A stretch of DNA of 64,000 nucleotides from Hyposmocoma kahamanoa. Taxonomy: Eukaryota > Arthropoda > Insecta > Lepidoptera > Cosmopterigidae. The position numbers were made by a program, and so were the translations under genes. The DNA lies in contig NW_020653993.1 in NCBI RefSeq assembly GCF_003589595.1, positions 4,087,574-4,151,573 of the forward strand, written 5' to 3'. Positions 9,036 to 19,567 of the stretch are shown here, in pieces. Within the stretch, counting starts at the first letter, position 1. Every line of letters begins with the position of its first letter. The notes below the pieces were generated by a model that worked only from the letters and a program-made list of their open reading frames with translations, had not been told where the DNA came from and did not search any database.

Positions 9036-9175
9036 TGACCTCGGCGACGGTTTGCCCTTTGGGCGTTGAATAACGAGGTCCTGGATTCGATTTCCGGCAG
9101 GACCACTTTGGGAAATAAACTTTTCTTAATTTGATCTGGTCTAGGACAATTGCCAAGCACGGCCTTATTTAAATT
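9036..9175 (+). mobile_element. SINE-D (tRNA-derived)
   Basis: Has cctcggcgacggtttgccc, the B box in gaggtcctggattcgatttc, then the body phrase tttgggaaataaacttttct and a tctggtctaggacaattgc end. Confidence 0.75.
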
Positions 9176-10160
9176 TATTCATTTATTGATTATACATGCA
9201 TAGAATGTTTTGTATTATACTTATATGTAGATAATGAATATAAAAAAAGCTAAAGTTTTTTTCTTTGACACACACGTTGGAACAGTGATTTAAAGGATTA
9301 TTGTTTTTTTGATCCCATGTAGGCAGGTATTCCACATTCGAAGGTTGCTTAAGTAAATCTGTTTACAAAACAAACAGGGAGTGTACAATATTTACCTACC
9401 AGAATCATGTTTCGTATGTAATACCAAAAAAACACATCACACAGATTCTCTTGTGTATAAAAGAAAAATAAGGCTGATTTTATCATCGCCTAATGCCATA
9501 TTTTAATGCTTTAGGAGATTTTAATATTAATTAATCAGCAAGTATACAGTCTCCCGGGGGTATAGTAATAAAACAATTTAAGAGTCTTAACTATGACCAA
9601 TTATATCAACCAAAACACCACAAATATGAGAAATCGTGGTATTTTTCAAAAATTTATAAATTTGCCGAAAAAGCATAAATTTTAATTCATCGTTTTCTTA
9701 TTCGCACAAAATATACCTCACATTATATTATGTTGTTATTTACAGTACCTAGTTTATTTCTTAGCTTTTAAATGACGCGAAAACTTGGCTTATTTTGATC
9801 TATGAACCCTTCTCGTAGGTGTTTCAGTCCTAAAGAAAAAAAATCTGATTTTTTTTTTCGAAATGGTGGAGAACGTGTGGCTTTTGGACAGTACAGTAAC
9901 AAAATCGTTGGGGACGGCGTGTATCTTTAGGATGCGTGTCTGGTTCAGCAGGCAAGGGAAGTTTTCTCAAAAAACTGCATTTTGAGCTCATACAAGGTGT
10001 TTTTGTCGACAAAATTGTCCGTTATTAATCGCCTTAAAATTTTATTACTACATTCCCACACACATCGTATATAGATTACCATGAAAGCCTTCCTTCCATG
10101 TTTATATGATAATAGTAGAGTGTAAGTAGGGTGTAATAATCATTAATTCTATAGCAATTT
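9176..10160. other. Unassigned stretch
   Basis: Nothing convincing. A 60-codon open frame on the minus strand near 9830-10012 has no recognisable similarity and its ATG lies in ordinary AT-rich sequence. Confidence 0.4.
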
Positions 10161-10164
10161 TTTT

Positions 10165-10535
10165 TAAGGTACTGCTCGTTTACTGTGCTGACTTCCCCGA
10201 GAAGAACGAGCAAGAAACTCTATGGATTGCTCTTTTCTAATAAACTTAAATGCTATGGAATACACTTCGAGTAATATTTACTTGAATCTTGACACATGTC
10301 GTCTTTCCATACATGTTTATCTAACACGTAGTCTTCAATTTTGGAATATGATTTTTCAATTAAAAAACTTTCGATGTAAGTTTTAAATTTAGGTAATGAT
10401 AATCTCCGAATTCTTATTATAACAACATTTAAAGTTCCAAAAGAATCGTTTGCCTTAGTCAAGCGAAATCGTGGTACTATGAGTTTGGTTAATATTATGG
10501 ATATCGTCTTTCTTATTGAAAATATGCATATTTTT
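10165..10535 (-). pseudogene. Jockey-like LINE 3' end (ORF2 C terminus plus 3' UTR)
   Basis: On the minus strand the segment encodes VPRFRLTKANDSFGT, then LPKFKTYIESFLIEKSYSK and IEDYVLDKHVWKDD. This is the characteristic C terminus of insect Jockey-type LINE ORF2 (IPR-R...SF, then FK...L-EKAYYKI-D-L-D--AWK). A homologous segment lies at 57060-57475 on the plus strand. After the stop, a 3' UTR contains the inverted pair ctgctcgtt/aacgagca (10172-10180 and 10205-10212 on the plus strand) and then an A-rich end (T run at about 10159-10167). The upstream reverse transcriptase domain is missing. Confidence 0.7.
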
Positions 10536-10635
10536 ACAGGCATATAATACCCTGTACCATGAGTACCAGAGTGACGACAATTCTGAGGGCAATACTCGGA
10601 ATACCTTAACTGGAACCAATTTAAAAATGTTTTTT

Positions 10636-10710
10636 CGCTCAAATCAGGGATCGAATCTAAAAACCTCCTCATCAAACGCCCATAGTACTAATCACTGTGC
10701 CACCGAAGAG
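10636..10710 (-). repeat. tRNA-like SINE head fragment
   Basis: Read on the minus strand it contains an A-box-like ggcacagtgattagtact and a B-box-like gattcgatccctg. The body does not match a named family well, though it is closest to SINE-D. Confidence 0.45.
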
Positions 10711-10954
10711 TATAAGCACACCCCGTAATGTTACCCCACCCCACCCCAGGTGGGGTATAGGGCTCGTATAATAGAGTAGTGTGAGTATATAGTACCAATA
10801 GGCTACACGAAGTACTTATTTCAATTAATTAATTTTTTTTGCTGTTCTCACTTATATATTATATGGAATCAAGAACAACCTTCATTTATTCTTAAAGTAA
10901 TTCCATAAACTTGGTGCTGATTTAGATTGCAATACTTTGACCAGTTCAGCAAAT

Positions 10955-11210
10955 AATCCAGCTCCTTGTGAAAGTGTAAGTGGAGTTCCATGTGAAAGAA
11001 TCCGCTAAAGGAAGTACTGCCACTGTAGGTGCTGGTGAAATTACAGGCACATGGCACTTGTCAACTTATGTCTCAGGGTGACGGGCGCAGTGGCAGTGCC
11101 ATAACATATTTGCGATTTAAAGCTCTGAGTGGCACTGCAACCGTTATGGGTAGGTATTTCTCTTACCAGGCGCACGACTTGTTCGTCCTTCAGTTGGTAT
11201 TATAGTAATC
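10955..11210 (+). repeat. Family A copy, internally deleted
   Basis: The 5' end is ccagctccttgtgaaagtg and gaagtactgccac. It then jumps to ggtgctggtgaaattacagg and runs to cgcacgacttgttcgtcc and ggtattata. The cagtaatg hairpin is deleted. Confidence 0.85.
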
Positions 11211-11256
11211 TCAGTACCTCTGTACTAAAAAAACCGAGCTCAAAGGTTCGTTTTAA
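11211..11256 (-). repeat. Family K end fragment
   Basis: Phrases gtaatctcagtac and ctaaaaaaaccgagctcaaa match the outer region of the long K copies, joined directly to the family A tail. Confidence 0.55.
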
Positions 11257-11632
11257 ATGTGAACTTTAATGAAAACCTTTTCTAAGCAAGCCTTACCCAC
11301 ATTTTTACTTATCATCAAATTAGATTTAGTAATAACCATAAATTGCGGGAGCAAGAAATATAGAAAAGTTTTATAATAATTTTAAATAACCCACATTGTC
11401 GAAATATTGAATTGCAATAACATCTAACTGTTTCTCCTCTGTCACCCCATCTGCTTCTTTGCAGTAACAGAATATTCGTCCTCAATTCAGAGGCGGCTTA
11501 CAGCAAATTGGCATCAGATTCCTCCCTTTTGTCGCTTGCGGGATCTAACACTATAAAGATCTTTCTCGAGTTTCCCTGGGGTGCGCCTAAAGGTATTCGA
11601 GATTTTCAAAGTTAAGACGAAGTACTTCAACG

Positions 11633-11832
11633 CGAGCCTAGATTTTAGGAAGTGAGGTCGGGGAGTCGCCCCTAGCGTCCCGCAATCCACGCGCTCAAAA
11701 TTAATATGAATAAAATAAGAACAGGCGGAGAAAATTTGACACAGATCCAACGTCGTTAACCGCCCGATGGTGACTGACGAGGCAGCGGGCGGCGCGACGT
11801 GTCGTTAAGCCGCTGGACAATTTACAAATTTT
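11633..11832 (+). repeat. Family G repeat
   Basis: Contains gagcctagattttaggaag, ctagcgtcccgcaa, gcggagaaaatttgacacag and ggcagcgggcggcgcgac. Related copies are at 50700-50885 (plus) and 26515-26668 (minus). It is GC-richer than its surroundings, and its class is unknown. Confidence 0.7.
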
Positions 11833-12270
11833 CTACGGTTTTATATCTAATGTTTGCGCCACGGTTTATTCGTTCTGATTTATACTACAAAAAAACATAC
11901 AGTACAATGCCGTATAAACGGGGGATTACCCTTCCTCCATCCGCACCAGCACTTCGAACGGTGCGACCAAAATTCAGTCGTAATTACGCCCGTGAGTCGG
12001 TAGACAACTCATTTTGCGTCGTCGTGGCACAATCCGGACGTATATGTGAAACCGCATGCAGTGTGGATTACGCAACTCACAACTGATATAATTACTTTCG
12101 TCTGGCCTCACCCTTATATTAATCAATGCTTAAGACACTACCATTGTTTTTTTTTCTTCCATGAGTGGGATAGTAACAACTGAAGAATTTATGATAGAAT
12201 CTCTATATATATTTAGGACCAAGTCGCTAAATATATAGGTCTAAATTAGTTATAATTTAAATTAATAGGA
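11833..12270. other. Unassigned stretch
   Basis: It could belong to the 3' extension of family G. An open frame at 11799-12086 crosses the G boundary and shows no recognisable domain, so it is not called a gene. Confidence 0.35.
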
Positions 12271-12276
12271 GGAACA

Positions 12277-12571
12277 CTTTTTTTATAATATCAAATAACG
12301 GGACGAACAGCTCGTGCGCCTGATGGTAAGCTACGCGCCTGTCCATAACAGTTGCAGTGCAGTTAAATCACACAAATTTGAGGGGCACTGCCACTGCGCT
12401 CGTCACTCTGAGACATAAGTTGACAACTCTCATGTGCCTGTAATTTCACAGGCACCCTTGCCCTTCAAAATCGGAACACAGTAATGCTGACAATTCTGCT
12501 TGGCGGCAGAAATAGGTAAGGTGGCAGTACTTCCCTGGACGAACACTTTCACAAGAAGCTCTACTGCTACT
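12277..12571 (-). mobile_element. Family A copy, nearly full length
   Basis: Runs from the A-tail complement and ataatatcaaataacgggac through the central hairpin, ccttcaaaatcggaacacag and ggcggcagaaataggtaagg to gctctactgctac. The right arm of the central hairpin is altered (gcagtgcagttaaatcac). Confidence 0.9.
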
Positions 12572-12895
12572 AAATGTGCTATGTCTTCGGATGGAGTGTG
12601 ATTTCTGTTACTTTTAATACTTTTTGTTAAACAACAAATTACATCCAAACAAAAGGACTTAAAGAGGCGTCACGGAAAAGCTATAAGACGCAATCACAAT
12701 GGTAGATCTCACCCTGTTCCTTAGGCGTTTAAAATAATAATGAATTTGCAATTAAAATGAACCTCAGTACGCTAGGGGGTTAGTAGGTTGGGTGTTTGCC
12801 ATTCCGATAGTTTTGTGTTTGGGCAAGGTATACCGTACAGGAGTATGCGTTATTTCATAATATAATTTTTTTATGGAAAGTACAATCAGATTTTT

Positions 12896-12971
12896 TGAGC
12901 TTATTGCAGATATTTGTTTTTGGTTTTTATCGACTTTTTTGGCGTAGCGTATTCTGTGAGTAATCTATAAA
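12896..12971 (-). repeat. SINE-C 5'-region fragment
   Basis: Matches the complement of the SINE-C region around tttctcacagatggcg...aaaaccaaaaacaaa (tgcagatatttgtttttggt, ggcgtagcg, ctgtgag). Confidence 0.55.
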
Positions 12972-13090
12972 ATAGGAAATGAAACTATTTTTCCGGATTT
13001 AAATCGCGTATATTTGTTTTTTCAAACAAACTGACGTTTCGGGCCCTTTACAGGTCATGGGTGACCGTGAAAAATAGTTTCATTTCCTAT
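12972..13090 (+). repeat. Family H repeat with perfect 22-bp inverted ends
   Basis: The left arm 12972-12993 (ataggaaatgaaactatttt...) is the exact reverse complement of 13069-13090. The 75-base loop contains aatcgcgtatatttg, gacgtttcgggccctttac and catgggtgaccg. Confidence 0.75.
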
Positions 13091-13194
13091 GTGTAACAAT
13101 TGCGAAAACCTAAGAACTCGATAATCTATAAAAGTTTTTGTAATTAAGTGTTTATCGAATGTCAAGATGCTTTACCACCATGATATTTAATTAT

Positions 13195-13490
13195 TTTTTG
13201 TGAAATTACTCCACTAGTTTATTATAATTATTAAACAAAGATCGAACACTTAGAAAAAATCCACTTCGATCCAGTTGGATTCGAACCAATCTCTCCCAGC
13301 GAACCATGCCAAATGCTACGCCAACTATGCCACGGAACAAACCAACGGACCTCACGAACCTTCCCACATGCTTATTGCAGATCTTTGTTTTCAGTTTTTA
13401 ACGTCTTTGATGTAGCGCCATCTGTGAGAAATCTATGAAAGTTATTCTTCACTCTGTCAGGCACCTTTACAATTACCGGCGGCTGACTTC
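13195..13490 (-). mobile_element. SINE-C, essentially full length
   Basis: On the minus strand it has ccggtaattgtaaaggtgcc, tttctcacagatggcgctac, the A-box-like tggcatagttggcgtagc, the B-box-like ggttcgaatccaactggat, and the 3' end ccactagtttattata-type plus gtgaaattactcc. This is one of the two most complete SINE-C copies. Confidence 0.85.
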
Positions 13491-13576
13491 GCTTTAAAAA
13501 ACTGTTATTTTCAAGTTTTTATTGAATATCACGATGTTTTAGCACTACTTTAATAGATAACTTTTTTACTATTTAG

Positions 13577-13779
13577 GCTTATTTCATTGTACATCCTGTA
13601 CAAGTTGGCGACTGTGACAGGACCCGGTCTGCAAAAACAACAAGCAGTGAAGAAGAAAAACAAGAAAAATTCTACGAATGCCTGTCACACGTCATCGGGC
13701 GAGAAGAACAATAGTACGCGACGAAGTTTCTCGAAGCCTACCGGACAGTTATCGCTCCAGAAGGTCACTCCTAAAGGAA
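13577..13779 (+). other. Possible exon (splice-like borders, unknown protein)
   Basis: A pyrimidine tract and AG (cttttttactatttag, ending 13576) precede the segment, and a donor-like gtaagc follows (GT at 13780-13781). One frame stays open through the whole interval. Another frame gives a protein-like stretch containing KFYECLSHVIG, a stop, then YATKFLEAYRTVIAPEG, which could be a degraded coding sequence. Neither is recognised. It lies between two SINEs, so a transposon relic is as likely as a host exon. Confidence 0.25.
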
Positions 13780-13865
13780 GTAAGCCCGTTCTTTGCTTCT
13801 TTTCCTTTTTATATCCGCAATTTTTGTGAATCTATCGCCTTCCCACTACAACTTCATGCGCATAT

Positions 13866-14072
13866 AAGCGCTTAGCTTAGCCAGATCGGACGGTTACCAT
13901 GCTAGTCTGCCACGTAGAGGTCACGGGATCGATTCCCGGGCCGGGAGAAATATTTGTATAACCTACATTTTATTTCTCTCGTGACTTTGGGTAGTTTCTG
14001 GTCGCTTCAGGGTGTGTCCATGGCACCCGCGACACAGATTTTCCCAAGTGCGGGACTATGAGTGTGTGCGTT
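13866..14072 (+). mobile_element. SINE-B (tRNA-derived)
   Basis: A-box-like ggacggttaccatgc, B-box-like gggatcgattcccgggcc, then gggagaaatatttgtat, tttatttctctcgtgac, gtgtccatggcacccgcg and the end gactatgagtgtgtgcg. Confidence 0.85.
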
Positions 14073-15484
14073 CTCCTTCTTCTTAGAAAGCACATCTTTA
14101 GCACTTAGCTTAGTCACATCACTGAACATTCCAGAGTTCGCGCCCCGTACTGTGTTTGGCTCCTCAGCGGTTGTTGCTACGCGTGGATCGCTGCCCCGCT
14201 GCTTGCACGCGCTCAGCTACCCAATCGTGCATCGCTACCTGCTCGTGCGCCATGTTGCTCTCGCTCGCTTATTTACTTGCTTCGCCTCATTACCCGTTGG
14301 TTTGCTTTATAGATATAGACAAAAAGGGGAGATATTGTATGGGGGCGTGATTCGAGTCGCCTCGATATGATCAAAATGATCATGTCCAAGTAACACACCT
14401 ACAAACATTGCCACAGTGACATGGCGATCGTTGTACATACAAGATCTCTCGTAAAACGTGAAAATGCAAAGTTGTAGCGATACACCTTGTTAAAATTGGA
14501 GTGAAAACAAAAATTTTAAAACCAGTGAGATAACATTCCACCGGCTATTCGCATTTTAGTTACTATTTCTATTATTACTCAATGTTTTCTTTGTGTCTCC
14601 ATAGAAATTTCTAGGCTCAAACATAGTGATGTTCATTTACGATGACTGATGTTTATCGACAATAAATTTTTACTGAAATGTTTGAATTTCTTACTATGAT
14701 TTTTGTAATTGATTGTCCCTAAAATATCGAAGCGAAAAGCATACACCTTAAATTGATTTCTTTTATTGTATTATTATTATTATTACAACATTTTATTTCG
14801 AGTAACGTTAACACAACTCATATTTCGGACAACCGTTTCAATTTCATGTCAATTTGTATGTTGCTGTTGCTTGAAGAAAAACGTATGCGTATTATTGTTT
14901 TAGATATTTAAATTCCATTATACTCGTAGATTAAACGTAGAATATTTTAAATTTTAAGTTTTTCCAGTGATTTTAAAATAAAAGAAGGTTGGATTGAAGC
15001 TGCAGGAAAATCGAAAGATTGGTTTTCTTATTACTATTTCTGACTTTGTGTCAATTTCCATAGCAAATGCATTTAAATAATAAATAAAATAAAATACAAT
15101 AATATAAAACTACATAAATCCTTCATAAAAGAACAACATAATTTAATTTATTAAATTCGTTGATGGTTCGAGTTTACTCTTGATAGTGACAGCTTCACCA
15201 ACCCGTGGTAACGTGTCATGGAATATTGACACTGGCGACGATCGCCAAATATTTTATATTATTCTTATAAAATTGACACTGGTCCAAGCCTAGTGGCCGC
15301 CATTAAGAAAATAATAATGATTTATATTAATATATTAATTTTATAATACACCAGTACCAGTTTAGATATAGTATGAAAAATGGAATAATTTTTTTAATAT
15401 TAAAAACAGCCACATGGTTATCCAATTATCGATTAGGTAGGAGTAGGACCACATCACTCGTTGAGTGTTAGCTTAAAGTTAATA
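14073..15484. other. Mostly unassigned; a GC-richer patch then AT-rich sequence
   Basis: 14130-14300 is GC-rich with overlapping short open frames and no recognised protein. gatcaaaatgatc (about 14368-14382) is a short palindrome. 14700-15480 is AT-rich with an attattattattatta run near 14769. A phrase gacactggtccaagcctag (about 15275) recurs, inverted and diverged, near 43795. Confidence 0.4.
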
Positions 15485-15945
15485 ATAAACAATTCACGGA
15501 GCGGTTTCCATCCGCGCCGCATGCGCGCTGCTAGACAGCGGTTTTATTTCTATACTCACGACCCTGCAAGTTGTGCGGGCACGTAGCCGCCGCGGTTGCG
15601 AGCACGAAGCCGTTGCGATTGCAGAACGGACCGCGAAGTTAATGGGACTTAATTGCAAGTCGCGCGGTTAATAGAGAACTCACCCCGCGTGCGCCTGCAC
15701 CACATTGCGCCTGAACCGACCGTCAAAGTGCGCGGGCGACGACGGCCGCCAAGCGCGCAGGTCATCGCGTCCTGCGCGGTTCTACTAGTATCCCGCCGCG
15801 GCAACCGCGAGCAACCGTCACCACTACAGGCGTAAAACGCACCGTCAAATGTGCTACTAATTTTACATACTTAACTGTTACATTCTACAGATGCCGCGGT
15901 CCCACGGCAGACGCGGGTGAAAGCCGCTCCGTGAGTTCTTAGTGT
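15485..15945. other. GC/CpG-rich island with a possible small exon
   Basis: About 450 bp are markedly richer in CG dinucleotides than the rest. Near its right side a pyrimidine-rich tract with a branch-like ttaac and cattctacag (to 15890) precedes 40 bases and then gtgagt (15931-15936), a good donor. Two of the three frames are open across 15891-15930. This could be the 5' part of a host gene or promoter region. No further exons were identified, so the call is tentative. Confidence 0.3.
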
Positions 15946-16385
15946 AACGAAAAATGAGTTTCAGTGCCATCTAACGTGTAATAGTTAGCTATTATATACT
16001 AGTAGCATTTTTACTAAAACGCCACCTGATGCTGAATGGCTGAACCAGGATGAAAAAAATAGGTACTGAAATATTGTAATATAACTCTTATTCAAGTTAC
16101 TGTAAGTTTAATTTTAAAATTATGTTACGTCGTTTTCACGTTTTAAGCCCTACCCAATCAAAATCTTTAAGTTATGGTAGTAGATAATAGAGCGTAAAGT
16201 TTGAATTGCACACAAGCTAAAATGTGGTGACATCGGTACCCGATCTTACCCAGCGTCATTACATATCTCCCCTTTTTTTCTATATCTATTGTTTGCTTGC
16301 ACATTTCAGCCTATTTTTGTTTGCGCGTTAATTTTATATTTATTAAGCGTCTTAACATATCGCACCTTTGATGTAAGAAGGCCAC
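15946..16385. other. Unassigned stretch
   Basis: No landmark was recognised. ctccccttttt around 16268 resembles the complement of a phrase near 14318 (aaaaaggggagatatt), a possible small dispersed repeat. Confidence 0.35.
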
Positions 16386-16650
16386 ATCTCTGCTACCTGA
16401 TCTATTTCTGCCGCCAAGCAGTAATGTGAGAATTAATAATGAAGTAATGAAGGGTAAAGTTGTTGGTAAAATTACAGGCACACGAGACTTATGAGCTTTT
16501 GTCTCAGCGTGACGGGCGCAGTGGCAGTGGCCCTCAGATCCTTGCAATTTAAAGTTCTAAGTGGCACTGCAACTGTTATGGACAGGCATGTCGCTTACCT
16601 CCAAACACACGATTTGTTCGTCCCGTCAGTTGGTATTATAAAAAAAAATA
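16386..16650 (+). repeat. Family A copy, 5'-truncated and diverged
   Basis: Begins at tgatctatttctgccgccaa, then ggtaaaattacaggcacac, the central hairpin, and ends cgtcccgtcagttggtatt plus an A tail. Confidence 0.85.
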
Positions 16651-17209
16651 CATAATTTGTGTCACTAGCTCGTATTATTTTTATGAAATTTAAATATGAT
16701 AAAGGCACATTTGACATACGATAAATGAATCTATTATGTTCTAATCTTAGAAATCTCAGTCTGAATGTCCTACTTGTACGATAGAAGCGCATTAAACGTT
16801 TAAAACGATTGATAGACAATTAATATCTATTCGTAACTCAAACAAAGAAACTATTGTTAATATTCTGAACTGAAACTAACCCGTAACAGTTAATGCGCTT
16901 CCATTGAATCCTGACCCCTATCTGGATAACCCGGTTATTTGAATATTCAAATCGGCTCAGTTAAATTGCTGAATCCTTCTGAAAATGTTGCAACAGATAT
17001 GAGTAACAAGTTTCGTTATTTGATTTGAACTTTATCCTGCAATACTACCCGTCCGTCTATTTATCGCGCGTTAGCTTTGCTACGTTTTGCAGCAAGGCAG
17101 ACTAGCGTAGCGACGGAAGAATAAAAACAATAGAATGACTAAAACTTAAAACTACTTACTAAAACGCACACAAACAAATGATAAATACTATGAAATCTTG
17201 ATAATGATT
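16651..17209. other. Unassigned stretch
   Basis: AT-rich. No coding or repeat landmark was recognised. Confidence 0.4.
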
Positions 17210-17217
17210 GGTCGCAG

Positions 17218-17445
17218 CATTGACTTACAATTATATGGTCGTCGGGTCCGCGCTAAAAAGTGTCCGCACTTGTAAGGCGCTAAAATCGTATACAGAGCGC
17301 GACACTCCGCTTTAGTCTTCATTTGTTCTACTGACAGCGCGATACTGCGATGACATTACAATTTAAATTTCGAATAGGTTGACTTGGGACATTTTTTTCG
17401 TGGTTTTTGTATTAGACCCGTCGTCCATTTATTTGTAAGTCAATG
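17218..17445. mobile_element. MITE family M, copy 1
   Basis: A 228-bp unit with inverted ends cattgacttacaa...atggtcgtcgggtc and its complement (gacccgtcgtccat...ttgtaagtcaatg). It is flanked on both sides by the perfect 8-bp duplication ggtcgcag (17210-17217 and 17446-17453). It is non-coding. Eight-base duplications and CA-starting ends fit hAT or P-type transposases; which one is undecided. Confidence 0.9.
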
Positions 17446-17453
17446 GGTCGCAG

Positions 17454-17870
17454 TTATTAATTTAAAAAAATGTATCAAATTCTGTAATGTTAATATAATT
17501 TAAATTTTACCCAGTCGCTGTATCGCTGAAAGTTCAATATTATTATTGCAAGTTACGACGTTTTGATTTTACATGAAAAATTTTAGTCAACGTGCTGCCA
17601 TCTTGCAGCCTGTAGCTGGACTATGACGAACGACTAACGTCTGAGCGAATAGAAAGTAGTATCTTCTCAACAACAGATGTCTTCTTTAATGCACACATTG
17701 CGTATTGAACTCTATTTCGATGAATTAAGTTTAAAATTAACAAAATACTTATGAAGCATTTTTTCGCATAGCTTTTGTTCGCTACTAGCTTGAAAAATTC
17801 GAGATATTTACTTAGTTCTCAAAAGATAAAACTCGGCCATATTGCTCTGGGATAATGTTTACTTTCGTTT
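17454..17870. other. Unassigned stretch between two MITEs
   Basis: No landmark was recognised. Confidence 0.4.
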
Positions 17871-17878
17871 GTTACAGT

Positions 17879-18375
17879 CATCGAGTATATAACCAGAATT
17901 TGTGACGAAATATCATTTTAATTTGTTGTTTCAAAACTATTCTGCCATATCATTACTGTGACAATTGCGCTCCGATTGGCTAGCCCGAGTTCGAAACAAT
18001 TGACGGGTGTCGTCGTGGTCAACTGTTTCACTTCATATCGACCAGTTAACTTGAGCTTTACTATAATGGACGAAAATTGCAAAATTACAAATTTAATATT
18101 TAATTACCGATGAAATGTGATTCCATTTGTTTTGTAATTAGATGTTTTGCTGTTTTTCCCACAACACCCAATAGAACAGCACGACATTGTTAGAGATATT
18201 ATCTCTATTACAATAAATACAGAATTTTTTAGGAATATACGGAGACGTACACACAGGTCAGTAGTTCGCCTGTCTATATTTCAGTGCAAAAGGGGGTTGA
18301 TATTTATAAGACCTGTATCGCTAATGTATTACCAGGAATATATGGCCCTTATTTCGTCTCTTTACATACTCGATG
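17879..18375. mobile_element. MITE family N, copy 1
   Basis: A 497-bp unit starting catcgagtatataaccagaa and ending tttacatactcgatg (imperfect inverted ends). Perfect 8-bp duplication gttacagt at 17871-17878 and 18376-18383. It aligns along its length with 57539-58043. A 93-codon frame at 18147-18428 runs out of the element and is not conserved in the other copy. Confidence 0.9.
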
Positions 18376-18383
18376 GTTACAGT

Positions 18384-18659
18384 AGATACAAAAATCAATT
18401 CGGTAAACAGAAAATCGAAAATTTATAAAAAATAAGATTTAATGGTGATACAAAATACTATCATGGGTACCATTTGAAAATAATACCACCGCTGAAATTT
18501 TACACAGCAAACGCTTATTACACTACCAGATTTCAAGGGCCCTAAGGCAAGGTTTCGGGTGGCCTCTAATTTGCTTATATATACGTCGCCCTCCTAACTC
18601 TTGTTACAACTCCCTATGTTAGAGTTAGAGTCTTTTAAAATATGTTAGTGTAATAATTT
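18384..18659. other. Unassigned stretch
   Basis: No landmark was recognised. Confidence 0.35.
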
Positions 18660-18835
18660 TTCAAGCTGGTTTTCCATGGCCCGTGCTTTAGTTGGTCGCG
18701 CCGCGCAAGCTCGCGTCGGCGTGTTGTGGGAAAAGGACCGCACGAGCGCGTACGGGCTCGCCCGCGAGGGCCCCTCAGATCCTGCACGTGTCGGTTACTT
18801 CAAAGGCGCGACGGGAGAGCATGCATGTTTGGCGA
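18660..18835. other. GC-rich patch, unassigned
   Basis: ggtcgcgccgcgcaagctcg and neighbours make a CG-rich patch of about 170 bp in AT-rich surroundings. A 69-codon open frame (18676-18885) covers it without recognisable similarity. It could be host regulatory or exonic DNA, or a GC-rich repeat. Confidence 0.3.
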
Positions 18836-18885
18836 TTATTCTTTGTTTAACAGCGTTAGTTAGAATAAATAGTGAGAGTTGGTAA

Positions 18886-19437
18886 AGCAAATTACGTTAT
18901 GTTGAATTACTTAATTTATCTCGACATGCTATAATTTTATGATAACACCCCTCTTCTTCTTAGAGTGACCGTCAGCTTTCTGTATCTATCTCTATCAGCA
19001 GCCAACCGTGCAGCTGTTCGACGCAGGCAATATTCTGCGAACACGATTTCTTTTTTCACCCAGCGCGTCTCTTGCCCTGTACTTTGCTCATCATTATCGG
19101 CTATAGCAGCGTGTATCTATCGTTCCTGATCACGTGACTAACACATTCTATTTTGCGCCTTTTAATAGATGGTATCGTTTTCCGGGACACATGAACACGC
19201 TTAAGCACAGTTTCGTTCGCGACTCTCTGTGTCCAACCAATGCGAAACATGACGGTAGCACCTGGTAGCACCACATCTCAAATACCTGCAGGCGTCTATG
19301 ACAACACAGAGTGGCGTTTTTTGCTGGTTCTTTTTGTTATGTAAGTCGTATCCATGTACAAAAGTGACTGCAGAAATAAGCATGCGTTCTTCACATAATT
19401 ATTTACGAATAACGCACACCAGTAGGGTTAACATGGC
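18886..19437. other. Unassigned stretch
   Basis: No landmark was recognised. Confidence 0.35.
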
Positions 19438-19567
19438 AGAGTATGACTAGCACGAAAGCGACGTAAAGCGTACGTAAACGTAAAGAGCTATGTGCGAGAG
19501 TAACAGTATCTCACGCTTTATGTCGCTGTCGCGCTAGTTGCGCTCTTTCGTGCTACTGCTACTGAAT
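19438..19567. repeat. Imperfect foldback element
   Basis: agtatgactagcacgaaag near the left faces ctttcgtgctactgctact near the right. Inside, gacgtaaagcg faces cgctttatgtcgc. The nested inverted repeats cover about 130 bp with no coding capacity. No duplication was identified. Confidence 0.5.

Noticed and set aside
14076..14350. Overlapping open frames in a GC-richer patch as a host exon
   Set aside because: Frames overlap, no domain is recognisable and no convincing splice borders were found.
18147..18428. 93-codon open frame as a possible gene
   Set aside because: It lies mostly within MITE N and extends past its end; the homologous copy at 57539-58043 does not maintain the frame.
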